Source: [Clostridium] asparagiforme DSM 15981 (GTDB taxonomy: Bacteria; Bacillota; Clostridia; Lachnospirales; Lachnospiraceae). Taken from it: DNA of 64,000 nt. The first letter of the stretch is position 1, and each line of letters begins with the position of its first letter. The stretch spans positions 5,952,001 through 6,016,000 of the forward strand of contig CP102272.1 in the NCBI GenBank assembly GCA_025149125.1, written 5' to 3'. A program made the position numbers and the translations under genes. Under the pieces are notes generated by a model. The model saw only the letters and a list, made by a program, of their open reading frames with translations, was not told the DNA's origin and searched no databases. This document shows, in pieces, positions 25,448 through 33,744 of this stretch.

Positions 25448-26344
25448 TCATTTGCAATCTATTAAAAGATGTTGGATAAACCGCTCAATCAGTTTCAATG
25501 CCTCCTCATGTCCCGGCATGCGGTAGATTGTAAAACCGTGTCCGGCCTTCTCAAACCGTTTAACCGTCACCTCATTTCCGGCCCGCGCCGCTTTGAGCGC
25601 AAATGCCTCCGCCTCGTTGCACAGAGAATCCTCTCCGGCTGTGATAAACAGCGCCCTGGGAAAATCCTTCAGCTGCTCCTCCCCAGCCATAACAGGGGAG
25701 GCCAGCGGATGTTTCTGCAGCTCCTCCTCACAGTAGTACAGATTATAGAGCCTGGCACGCTCGGCCGGAATCGAGCGTCCCCGCTGCTCCTTCTGCGCCG
25801 GATCGGCCGACAAATCCAGCGGCGGGTACTCCGAGATAATCCCCAGCGGCTTAAAAATCCCGCTTTCATGGAGCAGCATGCTGATCCCCACCACAAAATT
25901 CCCGCCCGCACTGTGGCCGCAGAGTATGATCTTTTCCCGGTCAATCCCCAGCTGTTCCCCATTCTTCCAGGCCCAGACCGCTACGTCATAGCATTCATTA
26001 AGCCCTGCGGGAAACGGATGCTCCGGCGCCACGCGGTAATCTACATCCAGAATTTTGCACCCGGTTGCCAGCGCCAGCTTCCGGCAGAACAGTTCGTCAT
26101 TCTCCGTGCGCTGTTTGATAAATCCGCCTCCGTGCAGATTGATCACCAGCGGAACCTGTTCTTCACCGCCCTGTGCGCTTACAAGAAACGCCTGTGAGTC
26201 CCCCGCCCTGACCGGTATCCTCATGGGCGCAACCCGGGCGGGATAACGTTCCATCTCCTCCCGGGAGACTACCGCGGACGTTACCTGTTTTCGTGTTTCC
26301 ACCGCCATTTTAATCATTTCTTCCCTGGTCGGTCTCAAACTCAT
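25448..26344 (-). CDS. Alpha/beta-hydrolase, hormone-sensitive-lipase type esterase
   Basis: A 298-residue esterase with the oxyanion motif NLHGGGF, the nucleophile elbow GHSAGG, the catalytic Asp in TAGEDSLCNEA and His in AGHGFTIY. No signal peptide, so it acts inside the cell. The start at 26344 has GGAGG six bases upstream; the frame is open upstream to 26575, but that part lies in the divergent promoter region. It heads the unit with a dicarboxylate transporter and malic enzyme and may release a dicarboxylic acid from an ester. Confidence 0.88.
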   Translation of the reverse strand: MSLRPTREEMIKMAVETRKQVTSAVVSREEMERYPARVAPMRIPVRAGDSQAFLVSAQGGEEQVPLVINLHGGGFIKQRTENDELFCRKLALATGCKILDVDYRVAPEHPFPAGLNECYDVAVWAWKNGEQLGIDREKIILCGHSAGGNFVVGISMLLHESGIFKPLGIISEYPPLDLSADPAQKEQRGRSIPAERARLYNLYYCEEELQKHPLASPVMAGEEQLKDFPRALFITAGEDSLCNEAEAFALKAARAGNEVTVKRFEKAGHGFTIYRMPGHEEALKLIERFIQHLLIDCK

Positions 26345-26593
26345 ATCCATCCTCCTTTTTGGCAATTTGCATATTATAACTATACCAACCGGGCATCTGT
26401 ATGTGAAATATTCATTTTTAATGGCATAATAGTTTTTCACTATAACAGATGTTGAAACAAACACTGACCGGCCGCCTATCCTTTCATTATAATGTTCCCA
26501 TGCACAATGTTTTCGTATCGAAAAAACCGTATAATGATAACATCTTACAAATTCCGCACACGCCGGATCGCACACAGAAAGGATGTGGTAATC
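26345..26593. promoter_or_regulatory. Divergent promoter region, esterase versus maleate-isomerase-like gene
   Basis: For the minus strand, TTTCAC (26403-26408), 18-base spacer and TATAGT (26379-26384) lie 35 bases before the esterase start. For the plus strand a perfect TATAAT is at 26530-26535 but its -35 region is poor, which suggests an activator. The two genes are likely co-regulated. Confidence 0.5.
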
Positions 26594-27310
26594 ATGTATG
26601 GTTGGAGGGCACGAATCGGGTTAATCAGTCCCATGCCCGGCGAAAACATCGAGCACGCGTTTCATATTCATGCACCGGAAGGGGTTTCCTTCTCGTCCAT
26701 GAAAATGCCGTTCCCCGGCCCCACCCCTGAGGGCCTGGTAATCCTCACCGATCAGCTGGAGAGCACGGCGGCGAAATACAAGGGGCAGAATCTGGATTTG
26801 ATTGTATTCGGCTGCACGTCCGGAAGCTTCATCAAGGGAATGGGCTGGGATCAGGAGTGCGTCAAGCGGATCGAAAGCGCCAGCGGCTCCCCGGGCCTCA
26901 CCACCAGCACGGCCGTGATGGAAGCGTTAAGGGCCCTTGAGGCGAAAACAGTGGCCGTACTGACCCCCTATCCCGACGCCACCAACGAGGCAGAACGGCA
27001 ATTCTTGGAAAATAATGGAATTCATGTGACCAATATTGCCGGCATGGACATGTCCGGCGTTCCAGGCCGCCGGATTCCCGACGCGGAAAAGCCGTTTCTC
27101 TACCGAAACTCCAAGGCCATGGATTTAAAAGGGGCCGACGTGTTCTTCCTTAGCTGTATGGCTTTGGACACCCTGGACTTCGTCGGCGCACTGGAGACGG
27201 ATCTGGGCCTCCCGGTCATCACCAGCCACCAGGCCACGCTGTGGAGCGCGCTGCGCCACTGCGGAGTCAGGACGAAGCAGCCTGAACTGGGGAAGCTCTT
27301 TACAATCTGA
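26594..27310 (+). CDS. Maleate isomerase / arylmalonate decarboxylase-like protein (Asp/Glu racemase superfamily)
   Basis: A 238-residue protein with the two-domain racemase fold. Two active-site cysteines are in place: IVFGCTSGSF in the N-terminal domain and FLSCMALDTLDF in the C-terminal domain. The opening MYGWRARIGLISPMPG is typical for maleate cis-trans isomerase relatives. The start at 26594 follows AAAGGA by ten bases; the frame is open for 34 codons upstream without support. It is divergent from the esterase/transporter/malic enzyme unit, so it may turn maleate into fumarate or decarboxylate a malonate derivative. Confidence 0.78.
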   Translation: MYGWRARIGLISPMPGENIEHAFHIHAPEGVSFSSMKMPFPGPTPEGLVILTDQLESTAAKYKGQNLDLIVFGCTSGSFIKGMGWDQECVKRIESASGSPGLTTSTAVMEALRALEAKTVAVLTPYPDATNEAERQFLENNGIHVTNIAGMDMSGVPGRRIPDAEKPFLYRNSKAMDLKGADVFFLSCMALDTLDFVGALETDLGLPVITSHQATLWSALRHCGVRTKQPELGKLFTI

Positions 27311-27399
27311 CCATAGCAAATCCCGCACAAAAAAACATAAAGCCAACTATTACGCCAAAATTTTAAGGGGCTATTGCAAAAGTAGATAACTAATCTGCC

Positions 27400-27420
27400 G
27401 GAGCAGCAGCTCCTTTTTTT
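27400..27420 (+). terminator. Intrinsic terminator of the maleate-isomerase-like gene
   Basis: GGAGC-AGCA-GCTCC followed by seven T, 90 bases after the stop codon. Confidence 0.8.
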
Positions 27421-27424
27421 GCCT

Positions 27425-27463
27425 CAAAAAACAGGAAAGCGGGCTCCGAAGAGTCCGCTTTCC
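27425..27463 (-). terminator. Intrinsic terminator, minus strand
   Basis: GGAAAGCGGGCTC and GAGTCCGCTTTCC form a 13-bp stem with one G-T wobble and a CGAA loop (27434-27463). On the minus strand six T follow. It lies 300 bases after the chorismate synthase stop, back to back with the plus-strand terminator. Confidence 0.7.
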
Positions 27464-27757
27464 GCAGTATAATTAATTATGAGAATTGATCCATTGGAAG
27501 GGATGGTTCCAAACGATGATTTGGTACGACCGCCCCTGTAAAGAAAATGCACCATAGCGAAGGGAAGCAAGCGTCTGTACGAATCCAAAAGCGTTTAGAG
27601 AAGCTTGAGGAATCGTATCAAACCATACAGAGTGAGGGTGCCGCTCCATCATCTGTTTTGATGATTTTGCGACACCCCCTCAAAATTCGAATCAATAATT
27701 TGTAATTATAAAAAGGAAACGCCTTCTTCATTTTATTTCCCCTTTATATCCGCTGCC
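27464..27757. other. Non-coding or decayed stretch with two tiny frames, possible transposase debris
   Basis: Two short plus-strand frames occur without good ribosome binding sites. One (27479-27541) encodes 20 residues with DPLEGMVPNDDLVR, which resembles the conserved N-terminal block of IS1182-type transposases. The other (27547-27705) encodes 52 charged residues (QKRLEKLEESYQTIQ). A sequence GGGGCTATTGCAAAA at 27367-27381 looks like a transposon end. A worn-out insertion sequence is my best guess; no second end is seen. Confidence 0.35.
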
Positions 27758-28864
27758 TCAGCGCATATCTTCAAAAAACTCCTGTACCCGGTCCAGCCGC
27801 GACGTCATGGACACCAACATCAGGTCGCACACCGTCAGCGCCGTCATGGCTTCCACCACTACCACCGCCCTGGGGACGATAATGGGATCGTGCCTGCCGT
27901 GTATCTCGATCTCCACCTCTTCGCCGGACCGGTTCACGGTCTGCTGGGGCGAGGCGATGGAGGGGGTGGGTTTGAAAGCAGCCCGGAATACCAGATCGCT
28001 TCCGTCGCTGATTCCGCCCAGGGTCCCGCCGGAGTGGTTGGTGCGTTTGCAGACCGCTCCGCGCTCCAGGCCGAAGGCGTCGTTGTTGACTGAACCGGTG
28101 GACCCGGCGGCGGCAAAGCCGTCCCCGATCTCAAAGCCCTTCACCGCTCCGATGGAAAAAATGGCTTTTGCCAGATTGGCGTCCAGTTTCTCAAACACCG
28201 GCTCGCCGACGCCCGCGGGAATCCCCGTCACCCGGCACTCCACCACGCCTCCGCTGGAATCCCGGCGGGCCATCAGCTCCTCCAGATAAGCCTCCGCCGC
28301 CCTGGCGGCCTCTGCATCCGGCATGTACAGCCGGTTCTTCCACATTTCCTCCGGGGCGAACCGCTCCGGAGAGATGGACACCGGGCCGATGGACCTGGTA
28401 TAAGCCTGAATCCGGATGCCCAGACTCTCCAGCACCTTGGCCGCGATGGCTCCCGCCGCCACGCGGCCGATGGTCTCACGGCCCGAGGAGCGCCCGCCTC
28501 CCCGGTAGTCCCGGAATCCGTACTTCCGGTCAAAGGTATAGTCCGCGTGTCCCGGACGGTACACATCCATGATATTCCCGTAGTCGTGGGAGCGCTGGTC
28601 CGTGTTGCGCACCTCCAGGGCAATGGGCGTTCCAGTTGTTTTCCCCTCAAATACGCCGGAGAGGATCTCCACCCGGTCGCCCTCCTGCCGGGCTGTGGTA
28701 AACTTGCTCTGCCCCGGCTTTCTGCGGTCCAGCCAGTCCTGGATATCCGCCTCGCCAAGCTCCAGCCCCGCCGGGCAGCCGTCCACCACCACGCCGATGC
28801 CGGTTCCGTGGGACTCCCCCCAGGTCATAATCTTAAATATGGTTCCGTAGGTTGAACCTGCCAT
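27758..28864 (-). CDS. aroC: Chorismate synthase
   Basis: A 368-residue enzyme for the last common step of aromatic amino acid synthesis, EPSP to chorismate, using reduced FMN. The three family signatures are visible: GESHGTGIGVVVDG at the N-terminus, GRSSGRETIGRVAAGA in the middle, and RNTDQRSHDYG plus the C-terminal NRSGEEVEIEI-like region (CGRHDP equivalent: GRHDPIIVPRAVVV). Length is normal. GGAGT precedes the ATG. It stands alone, separated from the upstream lactonase gene by a long inverted repeat, and is not part of a visible shikimate operon. Confidence 0.95.
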   Translation of the reverse strand: MAGSTYGTIFKIMTWGESHGTGIGVVVDGCPAGLELGEADIQDWLDRRKPGQSKFTTARQEGDRVEILSGVFEGKTTGTPIALEVRNTDQRSHDYGNIMDVYRPGHADYTFDRKYGFRDYRGGGRSSGRETIGRVAAGAIAAKVLESLGIRIQAYTRSIGPVSISPERFAPEEMWKNRLYMPDAEAARAAEAYLEELMARRDSSGGVVECRVTGIPAGVGEPVFEKLDANLAKAIFSIGAVKGFEIGDGFAAAGSTGSVNNDAFGLERGAVCKRTNHSGGTLGGISDGSDLVFRAAFKPTPSIASPQQTVNRSGEEVEIEIHGRHDPIIVPRAVVVVEAMTALTVCDLMLVSMTSRLDRVQEFFEDMR

Positions 28865-28896
28865 GTCTTACTCCTTGTATGTCTTAATATTCTGGC

Positions 28897-29001
28897 GTAA
28901 CAGTTCAGGACGGCGTGGAAATTGGTACAGAAGGCAGTGTCAAGCTTGCTTGTAAGCTGCTTTCTGTACCAATTTCCACATCGGATGTCCTGAACAGTTA
29001 C
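28897..29001. repeat. 105-bp imperfect inverted repeat, MITE-like
   Basis: The left arm starts GTAACAGTTCAGGAC and continues TGGAAATTGGTACAGAA; the right arm is its reverse complement with one changed base in the first block, a few extra bases between blocks, and near-identity beyond (GGCAG versus AGCAG). Arms are about 40 bases with about 20 bases between. No T-run follows, so it is not a simple terminator. It fills most of the gap between the lactonase-like gene and aroC and could be a miniature mobile element. Confidence 0.75.
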
Positions 29002-29030
29002 ACCCAGTCCTTATATCCGCCCGCAGCGGA

Positions 29031-30086
29031 TCATCCAATCTTTACAATGGCGCAGCAGTTGGGCTCGTTGACCTCGACAGCCCTGCCGCTCATGACCAGC
29101 AGGCCCTTTTCGTAGTCCACGCTGAAGAAGGTCAGGGTGCCGCTGTCGTGGTTCACGGAAGCCAGGTGCCGTCCGTCCGGGAAGATCGCAACGTCCTTGG
29201 GGTAATTGCCGCTGATGGGCAGGCAGCAGATCATGGTCAGAAGCCCGGTCTGCTCATCCCTGCTGTAGATGCTGACCGTATTCTCACCGGCATTGGAGCA
29301 GTAGATGTACTTTCCGTCTCTGGACAGCCTCATGGCGCAGGCTGCGGTCAGATTGCCCGGCTTCAGGGTGCTGGTGGTAGAAATGGTCTGAATCTTCTCA
29401 ATCACCGGGGACCGTTCGCCGGTCTCGTAGGTGAACACATCGATGACATTTTTCAGCTCGTACATCAGATAGATGAAGCGGCCGTCGTTGCTGAACCGGA
29501 AATGCCTGGGAGCCGACTCCAGATCGCAGCGGATCGCGTCCACCTGGACCAGCTTGTTGTCCCGCTCGTTGAAGCGGTAGATTCTCACCTGGTCGATGCC
29601 GTTGTCCACGCTCATGACAAAGCGGCCGTCCGGGGTTCTCCTGGTGCAGGTCACATGGGGGCGGAAGTTGCGCTCCGCAACGCTGCCGTAGCCCTTGTCG
29701 AACACGCCGTCCACAATATTGCCCACCGAACCGTCCGGGTTTAAGCTGAGCACCGTGGTCTTGCCGTCGTGATAGCCGGAGACGAACACATACTTGTCCT
29801 CCTTGTCCGTGCACAGATGGCAGCCTCTCATGCCGCGGATGGAGGCGCTGTTCAGCCTGGCGAGGCTGCCGTTCTCCAGAATGCGGAAGGACACCACGCC
29901 CTCGTCCGCGATGGAGTAGAGGGTCTTTCCGTCGCTGGAAGCGATCACATAGGAGGAGTTGTCCACCTCCACCTCACACCGTTCCTTGAACGTTCCCGCT
30001 TCCACGTCCACATCAAAAACCGTGATTCCCTTTGCTTTCCCGGTGTAGGAGTAGGACCCTACATATGCCATATATTTACCTTTCAT
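29031..30086 (-). CDS. Lactonase-family beta-propeller protein (6-phosphogluconolactonase-like)
   Basis: A 351-residue protein of the YbhE/Pgl-type seven-bladed propeller family. Repeated blade strands are seen (AYVGSYSYTGKAKGITVF, NSSYVIASSDGKTLY, KYVFVSGYHDGKTTVL, RFIYLMYELKNVIDVF, KYIYCSNAGENTVSIY, RHLASVNHDSGTLTFF). No signal peptide. The family hydrolyses 6-phosphogluconolactone or related lactones, though many members are untested. The first ATG has GGGAGG ten bases upstream; Met 6 has AAAGG seven bases upstream and also fits the family. Its promoter carries a palindrome shared with the divergent regulator gene. Confidence 0.82.
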   Translation of the reverse strand: MKGKYMAYVGSYSYTGKAKGITVFDVDVEAGTFKERCEVEVDNSSYVIASSDGKTLYSIADEGVVSFRILENGSLARLNSASIRGMRGCHLCTDKEDKYVFVSGYHDGKTTVLSLNPDGSVGNIVDGVFDKGYGSVAERNFRPHVTCTRRTPDGRFVMSVDNGIDQVRIYRFNERDNKLVQVDAIRCDLESAPRHFRFSNDGRFIYLMYELKNVIDVFTYETGERSPVIEKIQTISTTSTLKPGNLTAACAMRLSRDGKYIYCSNAGENTVSIYSRDEQTGLLTMICCLPISGNYPKDVAIFPDGRHLASVNHDSGTLTFFSVDYEKGLLVMSGRAVEVNEPNCCAIVKIG

Positions 30087-30117
30087 CGCGCTTTTACCTC
30101 CCAGAATGATGCTTTTT

Positions 30118-30154
30118 AAAAACTAAAACAATCATACCATAATTTTTAGTTTTT
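30118..30154. promoter_or_regulatory. Palindrome over the lactonase-gene promoter
   Basis: AAAAACTAAAA and TTTTAGTTTTT are perfect 11-bp inverted arms around the -10 box. The core AACTAAA/TTTAGTT recurs at 30324-30338 in the divergent regulator leader. Confidence 0.6.
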
Positions 30155-30159
30155 GTTAA
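30131..30159 (-). promoter_or_regulatory. Promoter of the lactonase-like gene
   Basis: TTAACA (30154-30159), 17-base spacer, TATGAT (30131-30136) on the minus strand, 45 bases upstream of the start. Confidence 0.7.
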
Positions 30160-30272
30160 CCAGAAAGTGTTTCCTATTCCTATTTTAGGGTATTTGCGCG
30201 CCCGGTCCGGAATATGAACCGCCGGAACTGTTATGATTTTGCGCCAGGCCCTCCGAAAGTTCCAAAAAGGTA

Positions 30273-30300
30273 TTGACAGAACTGTAAAACGCGGTATAAT
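30273..30300 (+). promoter_or_regulatory. Promoter of the XRE-cupin/potABCD operon
   Basis: TTGACA (30273-30278), 16-base spacer, TATAAT (30295-30300), both boxes perfect. The leader to the start codon at 30433 is about 125 bases, long enough for an operator. Confidence 0.83.
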
Positions 30301-30323
30301 TAGCTTCGCATGTGTTTATTATT

Positions 30324-30338
30324 ACTAAACTTTTTAGT
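30324..30338. promoter_or_regulatory. Palindrome in the regulator leader
   Basis: ACTAAA-CTT-TTTAGT is a perfect 6-3-6 palindrome 24 bases after the -10 box. It shares its half-site with the larger palindrome at 30118-30154, so one regulator, probably the XRE-cupin protein, may control both directions. Confidence 0.6.
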
Positions 30339-30432
30339 TATTTTTATCGTCAGTTAGTATTTGTAAACTTCCAGGCGTTTTTTATTATACTTTTATGGAT
30401 ATTATCTCTGAAAAAAGAACGGGAGGTGCCAT

Positions 30433-30966
30433 ATGCAGATTGGCGCGAAACTAAAGGAACTGCGGATACTAAAAGGGCTGACCCAGGAGGAGCTGGCGGA
30501 CCGCACCGAGCTCTCCAAGGGCTTCATCTCCCAGCTGGAGCGGGACTTAACCTCCCCCTCCATCGCCACGCTGATGGACATTCTGCAGTGCCTGGGAACC
30601 TCCATCGGAGAATTTTTCAATGAAACCCAGGAGGAACAGATCGTTTTCAGCAAACAGGACTACTTTGAGAAGATCGACACGGAGCTGCACAACGAAATCA
30701 AGTGGATCATTCCCAACGCCCAGAAAAATGTGATGGAACCCATTCTCCTGACCCTGGAGGCCGGAGGTTCCACCTACCCGGACAATCCCCACGAGGGCGA
30801 GGAGTTCGGCTATGTGCTCCAGGGAAGCGTTTCCATTCACCGGGGGGCCAAGACATATAAGGCAAAAAAAGGGGAATCCTTCTACTTTGTGGCGGATAAA
30901 AAACACTATCTGACCAGCAAAGGCGGCGCCGTTATCCTGTGGGTGAGTTCTCCCCCCAGCTTTTAA
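30433..30966 (+). CDS. XRE-cupin transcriptional regulator of the polyamine operon
   Basis: A 177-residue protein with an XRE helix-turn-helix at residues about 7-61 ([28 protein letters not shown]) and a C-terminal cupin at about 105-172 ([19 protein letters not shown]...ADKKHYL). This architecture is that of PuuR-type regulators. It stands directly before potABCD, 28 bases from potA, an arrangement common in Firmicutes. The cupin probably senses polyamines or a related metabolite. GGGAGGTGCCAT leads into the ATG. Confidence 0.88.
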   Translation: MQIGAKLKELRILKGLTQEELADRTELSKGFISQLERDLTSPSIATLMDILQCLGTSIGEFFNETQEEQIVFSKQDYFEKIDTELHNEIKWIIPNAQKNVMEPILLTLEAGGSTYPDNPHEGEEFGYVLQGSVSIHRGAKTYKAKKGESFYFVADKKHYLTSKGGAVILWVSSPPSF

Positions 30967-30994
30967 TTTTATTTACCATAAGGAGAAGAATGCA

Positions 30995-32071
30995 ATGAGC
31001 CAGCCATTGATTGATTTACAAAACATTTCCAAAAGCTTTGACGGAGAACTGGTATTGGATGATTTAAATCTCTCCATCAAGGAGAACAGCTTTGTAACCC
31101 TTCTGGGCCCCAGCGGCTGCGGCAAGACCACCACCCTGCGGATTCTGGGCGGTTTTGTGACGCCGGACAATGGGCGCGTGATTTTCGACGGCCAGGACAT
31201 CACCAAGCTGCCGCCCCACAAGCGCCAGCTCAACACCGTGTTCCAGAAATACGCCCTGTTCCCCCACATGAACATCGCGGAGAACATCGCCTTTGGCCTG
31301 AAAATCAAAAACAAACCGAAATCCTATATCGACGACAAGATCAAATACGCGCTGAAGCTGGTGAACCTGCCCGGCTATGAGAAGCGGGACGTCACCTCCC
31401 TGTCCGGAGGCCAGCAGCAGCGGATCGCCATCGCCCGCGCCATTGTAAACGAGCCCCGGGTGCTCTTACTGGACGAACCCCTGGGCGCGCTGGACTTAAA
31501 GCTGCGCCAGGATATGCAGTACGAGCTGATCCGCCTGAAAAATGAACTGGGCATCACCTTCATCTACGTCACCCACGACCAGGAGGAGGCGCTGACCATG
31601 TCCGACACCATCGTGGTCATGAACCAGGGCTACATCCAGCAGATGGGTTCCCCGGAACAGATCTACAACGAACCGGAGAACGCCTTTGTGGCCGATTTCA
31701 TCGGCGAGAGCAACATCGTGCCCGGCACCATGATCCGCGACGAGCTGGTGGAAATCTTCGGAGCCCGCTTCGTCTGCGTGGACAAGGGATTCGGCAACAA
31801 CAAACCCGTAGACGTGGTGATCCGCCCCGAGGACATCGACCTGGTGAAGCCCGAGGACGGCACGCTCCAGGGCGTGGTGACCCACCTGATCTTTAAAGGG
31901 GTGCACTACGAGATGGAGGTGACCACGCCGGACGGCTTCGAATGGCTGGTGCACTCCACCGACATGTTCCCGGTTGGACAGCAGGTGGGCATCCACGTGG
32001 AGCCCTTTGAAATTCAGATCATGAATAAGCCTGCTTCTGAGGACGAGGAGGCGTTGGGAGTCAATGAATAA
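30995..32071 (+). CDS. potA: Spermidine/putrescine ABC transporter ATP-binding protein
   Basis: A 358-residue ATPase with Walker A GPSGCGKT (residues about 38-45), Q-loop, signature [14 protein letters not shown], Walker [13 protein letters not shown] and the H-loop THDQEEA. A C-terminal TOBE domain (about 280-350) binds regulators or substrate. It is the first transporter gene of a potABCD operon and overlaps potB by eight bases. It drives uptake of spermidine and/or putrescine from the medium. Confidence 0.93.
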   Translation: MSQPLIDLQNISKSFDGELVLDDLNLSIKENSFVTLLGPSGCGKTTTLRILGGFVTPDNGRVIFDGQDITKLPPHKRQLNTVFQKYALFPHMNIAENIAFGLKIKNKPKSYIDDKIKYALKLVNLPGYEKRDVTSLSGGQQQRIAIARAIVNEPRVLLLDEPLGALDLKLRQDMQYELIRLKNELGITFIYVTHDQEEALTMSDTIVVMNQGYIQQMGSPEQIYNEPENAFVADFIGESNIVPGTMIRDELVEIFGARFVCVDKGFGNNKPVDVVIRPEDIDLVKPEDGTLQGVVTHLIFKGVHYEMEVTTPDGFEWLVHSTDMFPVGQQVGIHVEPFEIQIMNKPASEDEEALGVNE

Positions 32072-32900
32072 TGAAAACCGCGCGGCTCTGGGCAAAAAGC
32101 TGTTGTCCGGGCCTTACCTGTTCTGGATGGTGGGTTTCACCCTCATCCCCCTTGCGCTGATTTTCTGGTACGGCATCACCGACAAATCCGGCGCATTTAC
32201 CTTACAGAACGTGCTGGCCATCGCCTCGGCGGACCACGCCAGCGCCCTGTGGCTCTCCCTGGGCCTGTCCCTGGTGAGCACCCTGATCTGCCTGCTTTTA
32301 GCCTATCCCCTTGCCATGATTCTCCGGGGACGCGGACAGGCGGCCAGCGGCTTTATCGTGTTCATTTTCGTGCTGCCCATGTGGATGAACTTCCTGCTGC
32401 GCACCATGGCCTGGCAGACGTTATTGGAAAAAAACGGCGTGATCAACGGGATCCTGACCTGGCTTCACCTGCCGAAGCAGTCCCTGATCAACACGCCCTG
32501 GGCCATCATCCTGGGTATGGTGTACAACTTCCTGCCCTTCATGGTCCTGCCTATTTACAATGTGCTTTCCAAGATCGACGACAATACCATTAACGCTGCC
32601 AAGGACTTAGGCGCAAACAGCTTCCAGACCCTGCTCTTCATCTGGCTGCCCTTAAGCATCCCCGGGATCATCAGCGGCATTACCATGGTTTTCGTGCCCT
32701 CGCTGACCACCTTCGTGATCTCCGATCTGCTCGGCGGCAGCAAGATCCTGCTGATCGGAAATGTGATCGAGCAGGAGTTCACCAAGGGCAGCAACTGGCA
32801 TCTGGGCAGCGGCCTGTCCCTGGTGCTCATGGTATTTATTCTGATCAGCATGGCGATGATCGCCAAATACGATAAAAACGGAGAGGGGACGGCATTCTGA
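32064..32900 (+). CDS. potB: Spermidine/putrescine ABC transporter permease
   Basis: A 278-residue permease with six hydrophobic helices and the coupling motif [16 protein letters not shown] followed by LPLSIPGI. It overlaps potA at the start and potC by one base at the stop (TGATG at 32898-32902). It forms the channel with PotC. Confidence 0.92.
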   Translation: MNNENRAALGKKLLSGPYLFWMVGFTLIPLALIFWYGITDKSGAFTLQNVLAIASADHASALWLSLGLSLVSTLICLLLAYPLAMILRGRGQAASGFIVFIFVLPMWMNFLLRTMAWQTLLEKNGVINGILTWLHLPKQSLINTPWAIILGMVYNFLPFMVLPIYNVLSKIDDNTINAAKDLGANSFQTLLFIWLPLSIPGIISGITMVFVPSLTTFVISDLLGGSKILLIGNVIEQEFTKGSNWHLGSGLSLVLMVFILISMAMIAKYDKNGEGTAF

Positions 32901-33697
32901 TGACAAAAGGCACACAGACACTGCGGAAAATCATTTCCGATTTTTATATGGTGATCATCCTGGTCTTTTTATACGCCCCGATTTTTACCATGATGGTCCT
33001 CTCCTTCAACCGTTCCAAGTCCAGAACCCAGTGGGGCGGGTTCACCCTGGACTGGTATGTGCAGATGTTTGACAGCCGCCCCATTATGAGCGCGCTGTAC
33101 ACCACCCTGCTGATCGCATTTGTGTCCGCTCTGGCGGCCACGATCATCGGCACCGCGGCCTCCGTGGCCATCAATAACATGCGGGCGCTTCCCCGCACCG
33201 TGATCATGGGGATCACCAACATTCCCATGCTGAACGCGGACATCGTCACGGGCATCTCCCTGATGCTGGCGTTCATCGCCTTCGGCATCTCCCTGGGATT
33301 TCAGACGGTTCTGATCTCCCACATTACCTTCAACATCCCCTATGTGATCCTGAGCGTCATGCCCAAGCTCAAACAGACGGACCGCACCACCTATGAGGCG
33401 GCCCTGGACCTGGGCGCCACGCCGGTGAGGGCGTTTTTCAAGGTAGTGTTCCCGGATATCATGCCCGGCGTGCTGTCCGGCTTCCTGCTGGCCTTCACCA
33501 TGTCCCTGGACGATTTCATCATCACCCACTTTACAAAGGGAGCGGGCATCAACACCCTCTCCACCCTGATTTACAGCGAAGTCAGACGCGGAATACGGCC
33601 TTCCATGTACGCCCTAAGCACCGTCATATTTCTGACCGTGCTCATCCTGCTTCTGATCGTCAATTTCCGTTCCGCAAAGAAACCCGATGACCATTAA
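32900..33697 (+). CDS. potC: Spermidine/putrescine ABC transporter permease
   Basis: A 265-residue permease with six helices and the coupling motif YEAALDLGATPVRAFF before VFPDIMPGVLSG; the sequence FTMSLDDFIITHF near the C-terminal helices is a PotC hallmark. It is translated from an ATG that shares its A with the potB stop. Confidence 0.92.
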   Translation: MTKGTQTLRKIISDFYMVIILVFLYAPIFTMMVLSFNRSKSRTQWGGFTLDWYVQMFDSRPIMSALYTTLLIAFVSALAATIIGTAASVAINNMRALPRTVIMGITNIPMLNADIVTGISLMLAFIAFGISLGFQTVLISHITFNIPYVILSVMPKLKQTDRTTYEAALDLGATPVRAFFKVVFPDIMPGVLSGFLLAFTMSLDDFIITHFTKGAGINTLSTLIYSEVRRGIRPSMYALSTVIFLTVLILLLIVNFRSAKKPDDH

Positions 33698-33744
33698 CGG
33701 CCGGGGATCACTTATAACACATCATTTTTAAGAGGAGAACAATT

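Noticed and set aside
28915-29115. 66-codon frame in the aroC upstream region
   Set aside because: Most of it is the arm of the inverted repeat; no family similarity is apparent and it lacks a ribosome binding site.
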